DNA of 64,000 bases from Arctopsyche grandis (Eukaryota; Arthropoda; Insecta; Trichoptera; Hydropsychidae): contig NC_135365.1 in the NCBI RefSeq assembly GCF_051622035.1, forward strand, positions 12,194,001 through 12,258,000. Direction: 5' to 3'. This document shows positions 36,755 through 50,654 of this stretch, one piece after another (the first letter of the stretch is position 1; each line of letters opens with the position of its first letter). Below the pieces are notes generated by a model. The model saw only the letters and a list, made by a program, of their open reading frames with translations. It made no database searches and was not told the DNA's origin. A program made the position numbers and the translations under genes.

Positions 36755-37080
36755 TATGTATGAATGGAATTTTGATCTCATATCTACCATTTGGGCCTCA
36801 CAGGGATGTTTTGTATTTGCGGCTGGTTCTTATATATTGGTGCCGGCTGTAGATGCAAGACATTCCCTACTATTTATTATATAATATTATATTTTGTTAT
36901 TTGATATTTTTAATTTTTCTGCTATTATAATAATGCTATTGTTTTTTTATGATTATGTTTCAATATATGTTTGTCGTTATATATTTTTTCTCATCTCTCT
37001 GTATTTTTACTACCACTATGGCACATTGGGGACTCCTGCAATGCCATAATGGTTCAAACTTAAATAAATAAATAAAATAA
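36755..37080 (+). mobile_element. LINE-like 3' end, copy B
   Basis: It ends with a hairpin, CCACTATGGCA / TGCCATAATGG (37013-37052), and an AAATAAATAAATAAA tail. The upstream 250 bp with TTTGCGGCTGGTTCTTATAT may be the end of a degraded ORF2 plus 3' UTR, but no domain can be read. Confidence 0.6.
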
Positions 37081-37174
37081 TTGGGTAATATAAAATTGCC
37101 ACTAATTATGTAGTAATTAGAAGACAACAGGATTTTCAAGTACTCAAACATTTAAGCTTTATTACGTTCAATAG

Positions 37175-37510
37175 CCACAGCGGAGTATACTGGTAGTGCT
37201 ATTGCATACCAGTAAAGGGGTCGTGGGTTCAAGATTCCGGCCAAATACACTGCCGGTGAGATCTTGTGGTTATTAAAACACAGATCGACCGTCTTCTGTT
37301 AGAATTCTTAGATTTTTCTAGTTTAATTAGTGTGACGGATCCAATAAATCGGTATCCTCCCCCTTAGTTTCTTGCAAATTCCATTTATTAGCATCTCGAA
37401 TTTTTTGAACCTTGTAAATGCTACCTACTTAATGTATTTCTTGCAATTTTTTTCTGTATTAAAATTTTTGTTAACTGTTCATAGATGTTTCTATTACATT
37501 CTATTGTATT
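37175..37510 (+). mobile_element. SINE, family C
   Basis: The head GCCACAGCGGAGTATACTGG with a B-box-like GGGTTCAAGATTCC is followed by GAGATCTTGTGGTTATTAAA and a central-domain segment (GATCGACCGTCTTCTGTTAG). The 3' part with TTTCTTGCAAATTCC pairs with the copies at 26110 and 50655. Confidence 0.65.
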
Positions 37511-37849
37511 CTAGTGGGTATTTTTATGTTTGAAAAATTATTAGTAAATATTATATTTTATTATTATTTATAATATTTTTTACTTCAGCACTTTGACTTT
37601 TTGATAACATATGAGGTCATCTGTAGAAAACGGATGGCTATTAATTAAATAGTAACCTTGAACTAATCCAGTGAAGCTCTGACTGTATGGATCTTATTGG
37701 AATCATACATTTTCCGTGTTGATTCTATGTAGGTCTTTAAAATTCAGATTATATTGATAATTTTATTTTATTTCATAGAACAAGAACACTCGCCGAGTGA
37801 ACTTGAAACAAATACAATACAGGCAATATATGTACATACATACGCATTA

Positions 37850-38130
37850 TTATATAATGTGAATTCATATAAACATCCACAGTGAATCTATGGGGAAATT
37901 TTATGCAGCATTGTATAGTCAAATTGGCAAACCTCCGACCGCTGAATAACTAGAGATTAGCAAGAGAGATAGGAAAGGAGATGCCTTTTCAATGAAAATC
38001 CGAAAAATGGGCAAATTGATAAGAAACGATCGATCTCGAGTCAAAACCAAGATCTGGCCAGCAGCGGGACTCGAACCAGTGACACTCTGCTCGAAAGCAT
38101 AATATGCTAACCACTAGTCCACGCCGCTCG
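37850..38130 (-). mobile_element. SINE, family B
   Basis: On the plus strand the head complement reads GCATAATATGCTAACCACTA then GTCCACGCCGC, with the B box complement GGGACTCGAACC. The central domain (AACGATCGATCTCGAGTC) is clear. The 3' tail is truncated; ACACTCGCCGAGTG at 37787 could be a collapsed tail hairpin. Confidence 0.75.
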
Positions 38131-38141
38131 TTATAATGAGG

Positions 38142-38177
38142 AGTCGAATAACTACTATATAATATAGTTATTCGACT
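38142..38177. repeat. Short perfect hairpin
   Basis: AGTCGAATAACTA and its complement TAGTTATTCGACT flank a 10-bp AT loop. Confidence 0.7.
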
Positions 38178-41100
38178 AAATAATCACTACAGGGTCCTGC
38201 TTCTTCTAGACGTCAAGTTCTATACAAAACGTCCGTTTCCTCTCGACTACCCTATATGTATTAATATTACCCTATATATTAATAAAAGCCCATTTTTTTC
38301 ACTCATGTTTAAGACGATATCAGTATTAAATTTTATTTAGATCGTTGAAGATTCTATAGTGAAAAATTACACGTTTCTTCAATTTATCTCAAAAGCAATT
38401 TATCTCAAAAGTCTCAAGAGGCTTTTAAACGTTCCTAAAAACGCAACCCACTTATTTTCTACAAATATAATATCCAATTGTTTATACGAAATTGCACAAT
38501 TTTCCCATTTGAAAAAAAATTGCAACCTACCAGAAATCACTTCTTGATTTGCATGCAGTTGAAGGAACACTGATCTAATTTGTTCTAATTATAAATAAGC
38601 GCAGATGTATAAACTGGAAAATCCCAACATTTATCGCGGGTGACGTATCATTCGAATGATGTAATGAAGCAATGAAATAAATATTTATGTATATTAATGT
38701 ATGTATACATGTTCGCTTTATCAATGTTTTGCTTTTAGTATTTTAATCTGTATTGACGCTTGAATATTGTAAATCTACATACATACATACAAACATAGAT
38801 GAATCAGTCGATTTATTTAGTTCTTCATTTCTATGTTGTTTTTATTGTTATTTTTAGCTCATCTCTTGTTAATATTAATAGCACTTTGCTATTTCCTTTT
38901 TCTGTTTTCTATTTTGATATTGCTGCATTTATTTCTTCATATATATGTATGTACATACATATTATGTACATATATTTGAGTTCGAAATTTTATATATTAT
39001 TATTTATTGTAAAATATAATACAGATTCATGCATACAATCCCTACTTGATGACGGTGAAAAACAAACACAGCGATATCAATTTTTCATTAGTAGCGATTT
39101 ATCGTGGATACGAAATTCGTTTTAAAATTGCCTCGGAAATACAATTATTATTCGCGCTCTGTAATTTATTGAATATTCGATACAATTTATACCGTTTATG
39201 AATATTTATTGCACGTCATTCGATTGTTAATCTCTTCATATCCAAACTTAATATAGTAGAAACATATTATAATTGCGGTGATTATCTTTTAGACTTTATT
39301 TATACATATTTCAAGTAGGTCGAAATTTGCATAAAATCTTTATTTTATATTTATTCCTGTTTGACTCGGTATGGCTAATTTTTATGATGTTCAAACGTTA
39401 ACTTTGTATTGTCCGTTGGTTTTATCGTTCGCCATTGGTTGTACATAAATAGAGATAGAAGTTTAATTGTTTGCATCATTTTCATAACCCGTATCTGTAG
39501 GGACATAGTAGATTGCGTTTCTGAATGAAGTTGTAGTCTGGGTATACCATTGACGTACATTCATAAATGATTTAGTCATAATGTTTTCTTCTATGTACTC
39601 GGAAAAGAACATAACGACAGATCTATACAGATGAGTTTTCTTAATGAGCAAAATATTACTTCTATGTATTATTATTATTTTTATACTTCCATACATATGC
39701 ATATTAATAAATAGTTTTATGAATTACTCACGTGGTGTGGTTTTATAAAGCAAAACCACATTCACATAATCTCAGTTTTTATCCTTCTTTTATTTTAATT
39801 ATTTGAAGCAAAATACTTTCATTATATAATTTACATTAGGTCGGGGCGAAAGACGCGAAGATTAAAAGATTATATGTTTAATCACGGGAACATGAAAAAT
39901 GTCAATTTTTCGAAAATAGCGCTTCCCGCATACAAATACTCGTTGCGAGAGCGGCGTGCTTTGTATGGGGACTTTCAAGCGAAACGGCGACTTTGAATTC
40001 TCGTTAATTAGTCAAAACTTATCATAATCATCCCAAATATACTTCAATAAATGAGTATTGAGTGTTATTTTATTTAAAAATAGTAAAAAAAATTAAAACT
40101 ACTCTCGAAAGAGAGATATATGAAAAGATCCTACTTTTTCGAAGTTTTTGTCGGGATAAATCGATTGGTTTGTGTCACAAGAGATTGTTTAAAATTAATA
40201 TTTAATTTAATTTAACGTTTCCTTGGTACAATAAAAGTCTTAAATGCATTAAATCCAAAATTAGCGTTTTTCGCTCCAGTCAAATTTTCAGTTTTTATTT
40301 TAGAATCGCCAAATTTGTTATATGTATTCCTACATATATACAAAAAAAAACGTTGGACACGTATGTATTTATATTACATATATCATATAAACTAAGCTAG
40401 AATATAAATCGTCAACAAAAATATAGGTACGGAAATGTAATTTGATTTTGTGACAAATCACGTTAACTAATCGGTTATTGTGATTAAACGTTTTATTGTT
40501 CCTTTTATCGCATGAAGGGCTGAGCAAACGAATGTTTTCGCGAATATTATTTATAGCTTAAGTCACATATGTCTTCGCTTAGAGAATGGGTCGTAAAAAA
40601 GTAATTTCTTTCAAGGAAAGGGGAGAAGGTTTTTCTTGAAGTAAAAAAAAAAACAATAGGCGAAAAGGGGACGCATTATAAAACAAACTCTTAATCTAAC
40701 GCGTAAGCACTGTGTACCTATGTACATACAACATATAGGGGAGAAAGCTCGAGACAAAGGAACTTGATTAATCTGGTGCTCTTGTGTTAGACATAAATTA
40801 TTGTTCGAAAAAAGCTTCCACGTCTACTTACATACATAACGGGAGGATTCATTTTTTTCGCAACACGTGAATTTCATTTTTTTGGTATTAATTCACTCTT
40901 GTTTCGGCGACATGTCAATGTCTCCGGGGCACGTTTGCGCACGTTTAATTTCCAGGAAAATCTAATTGAAGATCAAATGTTATGCATGCATAGCCTGGAA
41001 AATCCCTGGCTTACGTTATTTGAAATGAAACTCAATTAGCGCTCAAATACGGAGATCTTCAAATTAAAACGGAAACGAATGAAAACGGCCGTGGAAAACT

Positions 41101-41621
41101 GAAGCAACAGGAAATTCACGTAAAATCTCGTGAAGGAAAAAAGCATCACATATGTACATATATGAAAGGATAAAAAAAATCTATTACGAACGGTACATTT
41201 GAGACGTTCGATTTCCAAAAATAATAATGTTATGTATGCCACTTTTTACAGTAATGAAATAATAATAAAAAAATCCTATTATCCTTATATGATGGTATAA
41301 TGTAAAAATGAAATAAAACCAATCGCTACAGGATAGACTCCCGAGGCAGATTTGACTGGTGTCAGCGGTGGGATCTTTGCATATTGATTTCCAAGAGTTT
41401 AACGACATGCTAGTTTAATATACATACATATATTTTTATTTATGTATTAAAAAACAAAAACAGATTTGCAACGTACATAACATAGCATTGATACCAAAAA
41501 AGTTTCTGAAAATAGATTACAACGAAGAAATAAACTAAAAAAAAAGAAGAAAAGCATTGAATAGTGGCAGATATGGAATATATGTACATGCATATGTGTT
41601 ACTAAGAATAATAACCAAATA
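38178..41621. other. Gene-free unique DNA with short repeats
   Basis: No gene or mobile element is supported. There are CATA/TATG palindromes near 38765 and 38945. GC-richer sequence at about 39840-39990 and 40900-41110 is non-repetitive. Confidence 0.4.
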
Positions 41622-41625
41622 ATAC

Positions 41626-42425
41626 TGTTACGTAAGGGTGGGTTCAGGATCCAAATTTATTTATTTTATTACATTTTAAACCAGGAAGGCCTTACAGGTA
41701 AACCCCAATGCGTCTTCCTATCCAATTACAAACAATGCAGCATTTTTATTACACAAGTCGCCGAATTACGAGACACTGAGAAACTCGCAAATTAACGAGA
41801 CATCTATGAATTGTACATAAATTTTATTGTACATTAATCATACTCAAATAGTGGTGACATAGTTGATAGGAAGGTTTTTTTTAGCCAATTTTTAATCGGG
41901 AACCGTTTCAATAATGAAATCAGAGAAATTGGCAAACTCTGATAGGAAACGATCGACCTGGAGTCACAAATATCCAAGTCTGACTAGCAGCACCACAGAT
42001 ATACTCGGAAAAATTCTTTTCAATCGAGGTCAGCTCATGGGATCAAACCCGGTGCCTCTTGGTGTTAGGCAGAAGCTTAACGACCGAGCTATGCTGCTGG
42101 CTAAATGAAAGCCCACAGGCGCTTCACAGCGTTTATTCAACGATTCGAGAGGTCCACACGAAACCAACGTTCACTCCAGAATACGTGATCTACCGCGTGT
42201 ACACCCTTATAAAAGACAAGTTGACCAGCATAGCATCCCCAATCCGTTGGCGTGTCTATTATCTAGGCACGTAGGTCTACCCGGACTCGCCCCGTTCTGT
42301 GAGAACTCCAGCGTATCCTTTGTTCGGACACTTACTGAGTCCTGTTAGTCTAATCCGGGGACTCTCTTGTTTACCCACGAATGTACTTAGACAGTCGATA
42401 CTCTCTCCCATGTTCCCACATTACA
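41626..42425 (+). mobile_element. Solo LTR, copy 3, interrupted by a SINE
   Basis: TGTTACGTAAGG...CACATTACA with a perfect 4-bp duplication, ATAC (41622-41625 and 42426-42429). TATAAAA lies at 42208-42214. Without the SINE and its duplication the LTR is about 350 bp. Confidence 0.85.
41657..42102 (-). mobile_element. tRNA-derived SINE, family A, nested in solo LTR 3
   Basis: Complete head, central domain and CCAGGAAGGCC-type tail. The LTR sequence AAAT is present on both sides (41653-41656 and 42103-42106), suggesting a short target duplication in an A/T-rich site. Confidence 0.88.
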
Positions 42426-42429
42426 ATAC

Positions 42430-43617
42430 ATATAAATTTAAAGCAATAAAAGGAACATCAAAATGGATCTATGTATATGAGGGGGACTATTTTTAATAAA
42501 AGAATAAGATCTATGTATTATATATATTGGTGTCATCATAGTTGGTAGAACGGGGATTAAAGTGAAATAATGTAGGATTAAGGAGGGAATAGTTAAGTAT
42601 TTTTACGTATATAATACGAATGTTGCTTCATGTCATTCTGTGAGTAATTGGTGTGTGTTTTTTGTGACGCAACAACATCTGAAGCAATTCCAGAAACGTA
42701 AAAGATCAAAAGAGGACAATTCAATTAAGCGATTATCCATACATTTTTTATCAGATGATCTTTTAAGAATGTTTCCGGTGTAATGCAAACGAAAGTCTTA
42801 ATTGGAAAAGACTTATCTCAAGCTTTATCAAAATGTCTTATTCTTCTCCGTCTCTTTCAAAAGTTAAGCGTCTGCGATGATCATTTAAATATCTACATAC
42901 ACCCATTATAATACACATTTTCTGACTATAATATAATATTTTGAACTTCACCAGTTTCTCCATTGTTTGTTCATGAAACTTCTTCGTGTGTTTATTTTGT
43001 GTACCTATACGCTAAACTTGGGTCAAAGGAATCGCCTTATACATGTTTGTACATATGTATGTACAATCGCCTTATACACACACATGTACACACAAACATA
43101 TGTATTTTTTATCATCATCACATGTGATGGTTTTAATGAAAAGCCTTTAGAATAATTTTAAATGTCATTTATTTGAGCGAATTTTAAAATGCTTGTACAA
43201 AATGGCATGCGAAAAAGCAGGGAAAGGTTAAAAAAAACATAGGGGTAAACAACCAAAAAATTTAAAATTTGTCACATTTCATATGAAAAATGTAGTACGA
43301 TTACATTGAAATTATTCCTCACGATCTACTGATGTACATATTTAAGTTTATACATACGTACAATGTACATACATATATCTATGTAGCTTTGTAGTTCAGG
43401 ATCTAAAAAACGCAGTAGTGTTCTTATGTAACTTTGACGGATTTATTTTCTTTATTGATTATTTTATGTAGTTTTATTTCTGTTTCATCTTGTAGCCTTA
43501 ATCATTTATCTAAAACGATACTAACGGACCTAATTAATCAGAACTTCGACTCTTTTCACCCTTCTCCAGATACTTCAGTCACCAACCCAAGCCAATTTGA
43601 TACCTCATTTTTATTTT
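42430..43617. other. Spacer, no gene seen
   Basis: AT-rich unique sequence with TATG palindromes near 43050 and 43370. Confidence 0.4.
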
Positions 43618-44640
43618 TATCTATGTACGTAGTAAAACAATAGATGAAGTTTTGTGATCATGCGAAAATTCGAACTCAAGTTTTTGACTGATTCGAACTC
43701 GGAATCGATCACTGATCACGTTTTCATGATCTAGAAAAAAGTGTGTATGTGTCGGTGTATTTTGGGTATTTTTTGAATACCGTTCGTCCTATCGATCTAA
43801 AACTTAGTATTGGTTACTAACATTTATATCGATATAACGTAATTTTTTTTTTAAATTTTTAAGTTGACTGGAAATGGTACCTCAACTTATAGGTGTCCTC
43901 TTTTAAGTTTTTGAATTTAATTATCTCCCAAACCGATAATCAAACCGAACTGCAATTTTTACATACCCCCTTTACGTTTCACTTACGATTCCAATTCAGG
44001 AAAAAGTTTGGCTCTTATCCGATCGTTTTCATACTTTGCCATATTGCTCATTTTGGTCATCAATGAGCAATATGGCAAAATGGTAAGTAAATGGATCCTC
44101 CGCCATTACGATGGTGCAAAAATATCATGTAAGACGCGTTTGATATCTGCCCGGTGAGATAGTCGTTGACGTTTATCCATCGTTTGTTTTTTACATGTAA
44201 TAGAAATTATATTTTTTATACCCCAACATTTTTTAAATACTCTTTCCTAAACCGAAAGTAGTACTTTTACTCTAGAGAATCGAAGTTTTTTTTATGTTTT
44301 TCTCAGAAACCCTTCGGTTTATTGAACTGAAATTTCATATTTCGAATTTTAAGCTTAATACCAAGATATGCATAATATTTGGTAAGCATCCGTTAACCCG
44401 AAGTGGAAGTTTACTCTTGTTCGATTTTTCTTCGACTATTTTTTTCGACCTCTTAAACATGTGTGCTCTTCCCAAGAAAATTCAAGTATAATCCTTGTGA
44501 TGAAAATAAAAAAAAAATCGCTAAATTTAATAAACCGGAAGTGGGATTTTTTCCTCTTCCAAAAGTCAAAAAGTTTGCGACCACACGATATTTTCCACAC
44601 CCTTGAACGTATCAAGCTGAAAATTGAGCAGTTGTCGAAT
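43618..44640 (+). repeat. Dispersed repeat D, longest copy
   Basis: About 1 kb that covers parts of all other D copies: TGTGATCATGCGAAAATTC, TGATCACGTTTTCATGAT, the TTATCCGATCGTTTTCATAC block, and GAAGTGGGATTTTTTCCTC with GAACGTATCAAGCTGAAAA. No frame is longer than about 70 codons and no terminal structure is seen. It could be part of a larger unknown element such as a Helitron or LINE 3' region. Confidence 0.7.
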
Positions 44641-45411
44641 CACTGTGAGCTGAGGGGTTTATCATGGAAATAAGAAATCAGGAAATTTACAACTCTCAGA
44701 CACGAGGAAAGCGACTGGAAATATGAATAATTAACAAAAGAAACAGCATATAATATTCTCAATGTAGAACTTAAATGCATATATGTACATACATATACTA
44801 TATATGTATGTATATGTATGCGTATGTTGAATTTCAAATTGGAGCACAAAGTGTCAGCATGTCTCATATCAATGTCAATTATGTACACGTAGAGCGTATT
44901 ACCGAATCGGTGGCGTCATACAAGTGAGCCGCGGATTGGAATCAAACGGTCGTAATTTTCTAGTGCACATTGCGTTCGCTTAGTTAGGGCGGAGTAACGA
45001 TCTGCTAACTGGTTGTGTACAACTGTGCGTTAACTATCGTAGTTTACGGAATAGAGGAGACCTGACATTGTAATTACTCGAGAGGACGAAGCGTACCGTA
45101 CGCCATTCCCTACGGGAAGACCTTTTAATTATACGGACGACTGTTCATATCGAGGGGTAAGTTACCCCCCCCCCCTCCCCCTGTTCCTCGGTTCACTCTT
45201 ATTGCAAAAAGTTCAATTGTTAATTGTACATAAATCCAGACATCGTTTGTTATCAGCGCTGTTGAAAGGGTTTCTCTTGTGCATTAATGAGGCATTGAAA
45301 TATACATAAATAGAAAATTGAAATATACCCAGTGGAATATGACGTGATTTATTTATTTAAATGTATGCTCGATCAAACGGTAAAAATGATTGTTATTTTA
45401 GAAACTTATAA
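44641..45411. other. GC-richer unique block with a strong splice-donor-like site
   Basis: CG-containing unique sequence at about 44890-45140 is followed by GAGGGGTAAGTTACC (45154-45168), which contains a consensus GGGTAAGT donor, and then by a poly-C run. An untranslated exon is possible, but I cannot show one. Confidence 0.3.
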
Positions 45412-45926
45412 ATGAGCCGTTATATTTGAAATTGGCATAAGTCCACTTTTATTCATTTAGAGAAATATTTTGCAAAATATTGAATATAATGTTTTGCGTT
45501 TTATTTATTTATTTATATAATTTTAGTTATATATCTTATTTGAAAAAATACATTCTTAATTGCATAACTCTAAAATTTTATGTATAAATTTATACGGACT
45601 GTCCTCCACAGAGGTGTCTCCTCGCACCTCGCAAGAATGCATCCACGGTCTTAGAAGACTTGATGCACTCAGGGAGGGTATTGTACATGAGCACACCCCT
45701 GTGAAAAACACCCCCAGCTGTCTTCTTTTTTCTTACTCTAGCTACAACTAAATTTTTCTTATTTCTAGTATAATAACTATCTCTATTTCTTATTGTATAA
45801 TTCTTTTGACTATAATATATTTAAAATACTGGTGGCCTGTAATACGTGTATTTTGCTTTTCCGAGATTCTGGACATATCGTGATAGCAATTTGGGAATTA
45901 AGTTTTTGGTTTTGGAACTGAAAATT
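45412..45926. mobile_element. MITE family E, copy 2, interrupted
   Basis: Begins ATGAGCCGTTATATTTGAAA and follows the reverse complement of copy 1 (TTTTGCGTTTTA, then GGTGGCCTGTAATACG and TTTTCCGAGATTCTGGACAT). About 300 bp of unrelated sequence (about 45505-45825) interrupts it. Confidence 0.65.
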
Positions 45927-46302
45927 GTCGGTGTCGAAATTTGAAAATTGAAAATGTCGGTGTCGAAAAAGGTGTATGTAAGCCCAACCGGCCTTGTTTC
46001 GTGCAAGCTCGACAAGTACAATGCGGCCCAATCTAGGCGAGAATGAGCGTTCTTGAGTTATCTTTTCCAATCAGCACATTGGAACGCATACCTACTTTTT
46101 CTACATAAGCCAAGTCTTTCTTTATGCGGTATCCCGTGGAACGCATTTTTCACATAAAAAGTGTATAATATTAGCAAAATGGTGTAGAACTAAAACGACT
46201 TTGTTGAATTTTTTTGATTGTGAAATTCGATTAATTGTAATGGCTAGTTGTTGGTTTTACGCTTTAAAAATAAAACGTTAAGAATTAAATATATTATATT
46301 TA

Positions 46303-46665
46303 CCATCCACTGCTGGATGAGGCCTCTCCAACACTCTTCCATTATTCTCTATTTTCCGCAACTCTAAATAGCTAAATAGCTAAAATTATATAAATGAATA
46401 AATAGCTCTCATCCATCTCACTCCACATATTTTTACCCATAATCCTTGCCGTCTTCCTTTCACCATTTTACATTCTCTCGGGTATCATTCCAGCACTTAT
46501 TTTGTCCTTTTGTCTACCTTTCATCAATTCTTTCAGAAACATTGCCGGCTCATTACCATTCCAGTCCCTGCACTCTATTCTCTATATAAACTACCCTTGT
46601 CGTTTTTATCACCCACGTATTCCGTTTCCAATTTCTTCTCGTTATGCCGATCATACAGCGTTCCA
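46303..46665 (-). mobile_element. RTE-like LINE ORF2 C-terminal remnant
   Basis: The minus strand encodes VERCMIGITRRNWKRNT near the 46660 end and the FHPAVDG-type ending (from CCATCCACTGCTGGATG) near 46305. A short AAATAGCTAAATAGCTAAAA tandem interrupts it. Same family as the copy at 22860. Confidence 0.7.
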
Positions 46666-47009
46666 CATTTACATACATATATGCAACATGAAATTGGGTG
46701 AATATGGAGACAATTCAAAACATTTTTTATTGCATCTGAGATAGTAATTCAAGCGACTAGAATTATTTAATAAATTAATCAACATTTTTTCTGGAAAATT
46801 TTTGTAAAAATATAAATTTGAAAAAGTATGTGTCCATCTTAGACGCGCAAGTATTTTTGATAAAAAAAATTATTTTGGAAATTTGAGATATTAAAGCTTA
46901 AAAAATTTAGGCTAATGATTTTTTACTATTGTATAATTGAAGTTTTTTGAGATACGAATGTATCCATTATTTTAAGCATTTAATTTTTTTTTACTTTAAT
47001 AATAATACT

Positions 47010-47190
47010 TAAAGTTACGTGTCATCTTTCAAAAATTCTATCTCGAGATTTTGATTGATTTGAACTCAAAATCGGTCCCAGATCACATTTTCATGTTATT
47101 ATTTATGTGCGTGAATTTTGGAGATAATTCGAACCTTGCTAATCCCATCAAACTGAAACGTAATATCAGTTACTGAAATTTTTACGTTTT
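47010..47190 (+). repeat. Dispersed repeat D, copy 4 (5' part)
   Basis: Shares GATTGATTTGAACTCAAAAT, then CAGATCACATTTTCATG and ATCAAACTGAAACGTAATA-type sequence with 43675-43830 and 59755-59870. Confidence 0.6.
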
Positions 47191-50100
47191 AATTCTTTTG
47201 AAACCGTAAAAGCCAAAATTGTGTCGGCGAAAAAAACATATATTTTAATTTTAGGCAAAAAACAATTTAATTAACATTCTGTGGTCATGTAATTGGATTT
47301 TAGTCAGAGGTTAGATGATCCTACTCGACCTATTTAGGGGTCCGTAGATTTTGTGTTTCCGTCAAATTATGTCTCGACTGAAATGTTTACCAGCCCCGTG
47401 TAATTAAAATGTACATATTCGTCCCTTCCCGGCTCAGAATGGATGGTCACCGTGTTGCATAGTTAATCTGGACATCTTTAGTCTTCATTATGTTTGAAAT
47501 TTGCTCGGTTAAATCTTAATGCTGTGTCGTTAACTAAACGGCAAGTTGTGTCGTCGTATGTCGACCGTAAATCATACATAATATACATATTATATTATGT
47601 TAATGGGCGTCACAGAATGTACCCTGTAAATAATAGTCACGGATTTTAGATTAACTAAAGGCATCATTTTCTGAAAAAATAATTTATACACCAATTAAAA
47701 TAAAGTTATATGTTATATATAAATATAATATATGGTAATTAATAGTAAAATATTGAGTGCGAACATTACACGCTCGCCGATCCAACCCTTTCACCCTTTT
47801 GAAATGACGGATGAATGTGTGTGTCACTTAGTTAATGTGTGTATGTGTGTACACTCCCGTGCAGTGCATCTGACGCTGACGTCACCCGTTCTAAGTTAGG
47901 TGCTCAATATCAGGAGCACATGTAAGACGCTCTACACCCCCCACTTCCCCGCTACCCCGCTTTCCGGCTATATCCCTATAGCGGTCGTCACGCCACATAT
48001 CTATGGCGGATGCTTAAAATGCACCCATTACTCAGAATGTATCGTGGTTGCTCTAATTGGTCATTTTTTTAGTCCACGTTGGCCGCTTCACGCTGATTGG
48101 TTGTGTGCCTCGTTCACGTGTATTTATTTTATTAAATATCTCTAGGCACAACATATACACCTGGCTTTCTAAATTTTGTTTTTTTGAAATCTCCATACTT
48201 ATCAACGCATCCGTCACATACATATGTACACACATCGCGTCCGTTTTTATATATGTATGTATATTATATTATAGATCAATTGATTTATACTTACGAATAC
48301 ATTCACTCGGGAGCTTTCAGTGATATATCGTTGGACATTAATTGAATGTGTTAGTAATTAAGGATAGTTATTTCTTTGAGACTTTTATTTGTTAGTAGCA
48401 TTTTCTCCATCAGATCTCGTTAATTCGGATAAAGTTTATCGACTCGCTAAGTCGCAGTGAACTTTCAAAAGTTTCGGGTGGGGGTGTCGTGTTCTTATTA
48501 ACCCTTTTTCTAACTTTTTCAATTTTTCAATTTAGAATCGACACGACGCATTTCATTTCGCATTTATGTGTAACTTATACCAACTGGTAAAGTTCTTTTG
48601 CCAATTAATTTTGATCCTTTTAAAGGGCCATTACGAGGATTACACCGAGCACACCATTATTTAAAATTGGAACAGCGATGCATTTCTCCGTTTCATTTTT
48701 ATAATAGTTTCGACGATATTTATCACAGTCTCTTTAAGGATTAAAATTTCAGTTTGCTTTAAAGCGTTTCAGCGGGAAATTGATTAGAGTGTAGAGCACT
48801 AACGTTTACGTGGCTTTAAGCTTAAAAAATTGCCCGGCGACTCGACGGAAATTTAAAATTGAAAATAAATTACACCAGATGATGGTTAGCATAATAATTT
48901 TTCTCTGCATATTATAATATTTTATCATTTAATACGTATAATAAATTTTATTCTACACTTTCATGTTGTAAGTCAAATTTATAAAACCCGTCTTTTAGGT
49001 GGTATTGTTTTTTATTGGTTATATTTATAGCCTCATTTCACTTCCACAATTGAGTAGTGAGAGGTATTCTCGAATTTTTTATTATACTATTATATAAATG
49101 TTTAAAAATTGTTTTTAATAATATTTTGATATGTAGACGAGAAGTTGTGTCAGTTCATCACAAAAAATTTAAACTTTGATGAAAAAATAAATGTCGGGTT
49201 CAATTTTTAATGGAAAAACGGGAAAACTTCAAAAGGCAAGAATGGTGATGTATTCAATTTCATGGTGAAATTTTTCGCCCAACACTGGAAAACTTCCATG
49301 GGGGGTGCGAAAGGGGGTAAGCCGGGTGGGATCGAAAAGCGTCCATTGTCAAACTCTCTCTGGAATATTTCAATTTAGCGACATTGATTAATTTCTCTCT
49401 AATCTTTGGTACAATGGATTATTTATAGGTGGATTTTGGCTTTTGCAGCGCCAAGTTCGACAGTCACCAATGAAAATTTGAAAGTTTTCCCGGTCGATAT
49501 CTGAAAATGGATTGAAAAAATCTCATTGAAAATTAGGCACATTTATGTAGTAGTATTAAATATAAAAAAAATATATATCGGCGTAGGTATAAAGAAAAAA
49601 CTAATCAAACTTTTCTCATTTTTCGCACTTATCGTAAAAAAAGATATTTATTTAGGTTTATGGGCCAATGGTGGAGAAAGTTTATCTATTATTTCACTCC
49701 TCGGTATAATGTCGAGTGGTAGGTATACCAGCAGTAAATTATATCGTCAAACTTATGGGCAAGCTTTATTCTTTTAATATATTTATTGTTTAATAAAAAT
49801 AGACAATTAATATAATACTCATCTCGTACATATTGCTTTTTATGAAACATTAAATTAATCTCCCATATTAGTATTTGTAAGATGGCAGAAATCACACATA
49901 AAAAGTAATCTCATATTGATATTTCAAAGGGTTGTTTGATAGTTTGATTTGATGTTCCTCTTAAAAACACCGTCGATTCATCTTGTCAATAATATTTTCA
50001 TGGCTTTGCGTCTGACATGGACAAGCACATATAAAGAAATCATTCATGGAACCTTTCAAAATCTTTCGTGAAGTCCACTTTTATTTTAGATTGTTCAGGG

Positions 50101-50654
50101 TGTGGAGATGTCAAATGTAATTTCTCAGCGTTGCCAGAGCAAATAAGTATTTCGGCTTTTCACTGTTGAATGTTGAATATTTTAAATTGGCACGTGTCAA
50201 ATATCATATTTTATTTTTAAAAGGTTTATATTAGTTTCACTTCGTCCGTATGGACAAACTTCCTACACTCTTCCAATCGCTTTAAAACTTTGCCATTTTG
50301 TGAGGCTTGATCGCTGATAGAGATTACAATTGAGTCCGCTAAGTCGATGGTGAAATATAATCGTAATTAACACGTTTAAAAATCCAAAAATATTGGAGAC
50401 AGTGACAGCTCATTCAGCGTCAACGGCCATTAGCCTTGTTTGTTTGACTTTTCGATCCCCACTCGTTTTGTCAGATTTTAATTGTTTATATGGCTATAAC
50501 TTTAACTTTTTCATACTATATCTTATAAAAATTGTTACTATTATACATACATATGTCCACCATGTGCTATTACATGAATTATCCCAAGGAGACAAATATG
50601 GTTAAATTAATGTTTAGCAATTAGCAGTTTTTCAAACATAGCAGTACATAGAAC
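47191..50654. other. Gene-free unique DNA with GC-richer blocks
   Basis: No gene supported. Blocks at about 47770-48120, 48410-48860 and 49170-49510 are unique and somewhat GC-richer; they are compatible with conserved noncoding DNA. Short frames carry no recognisable domain. Confidence 0.35.
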
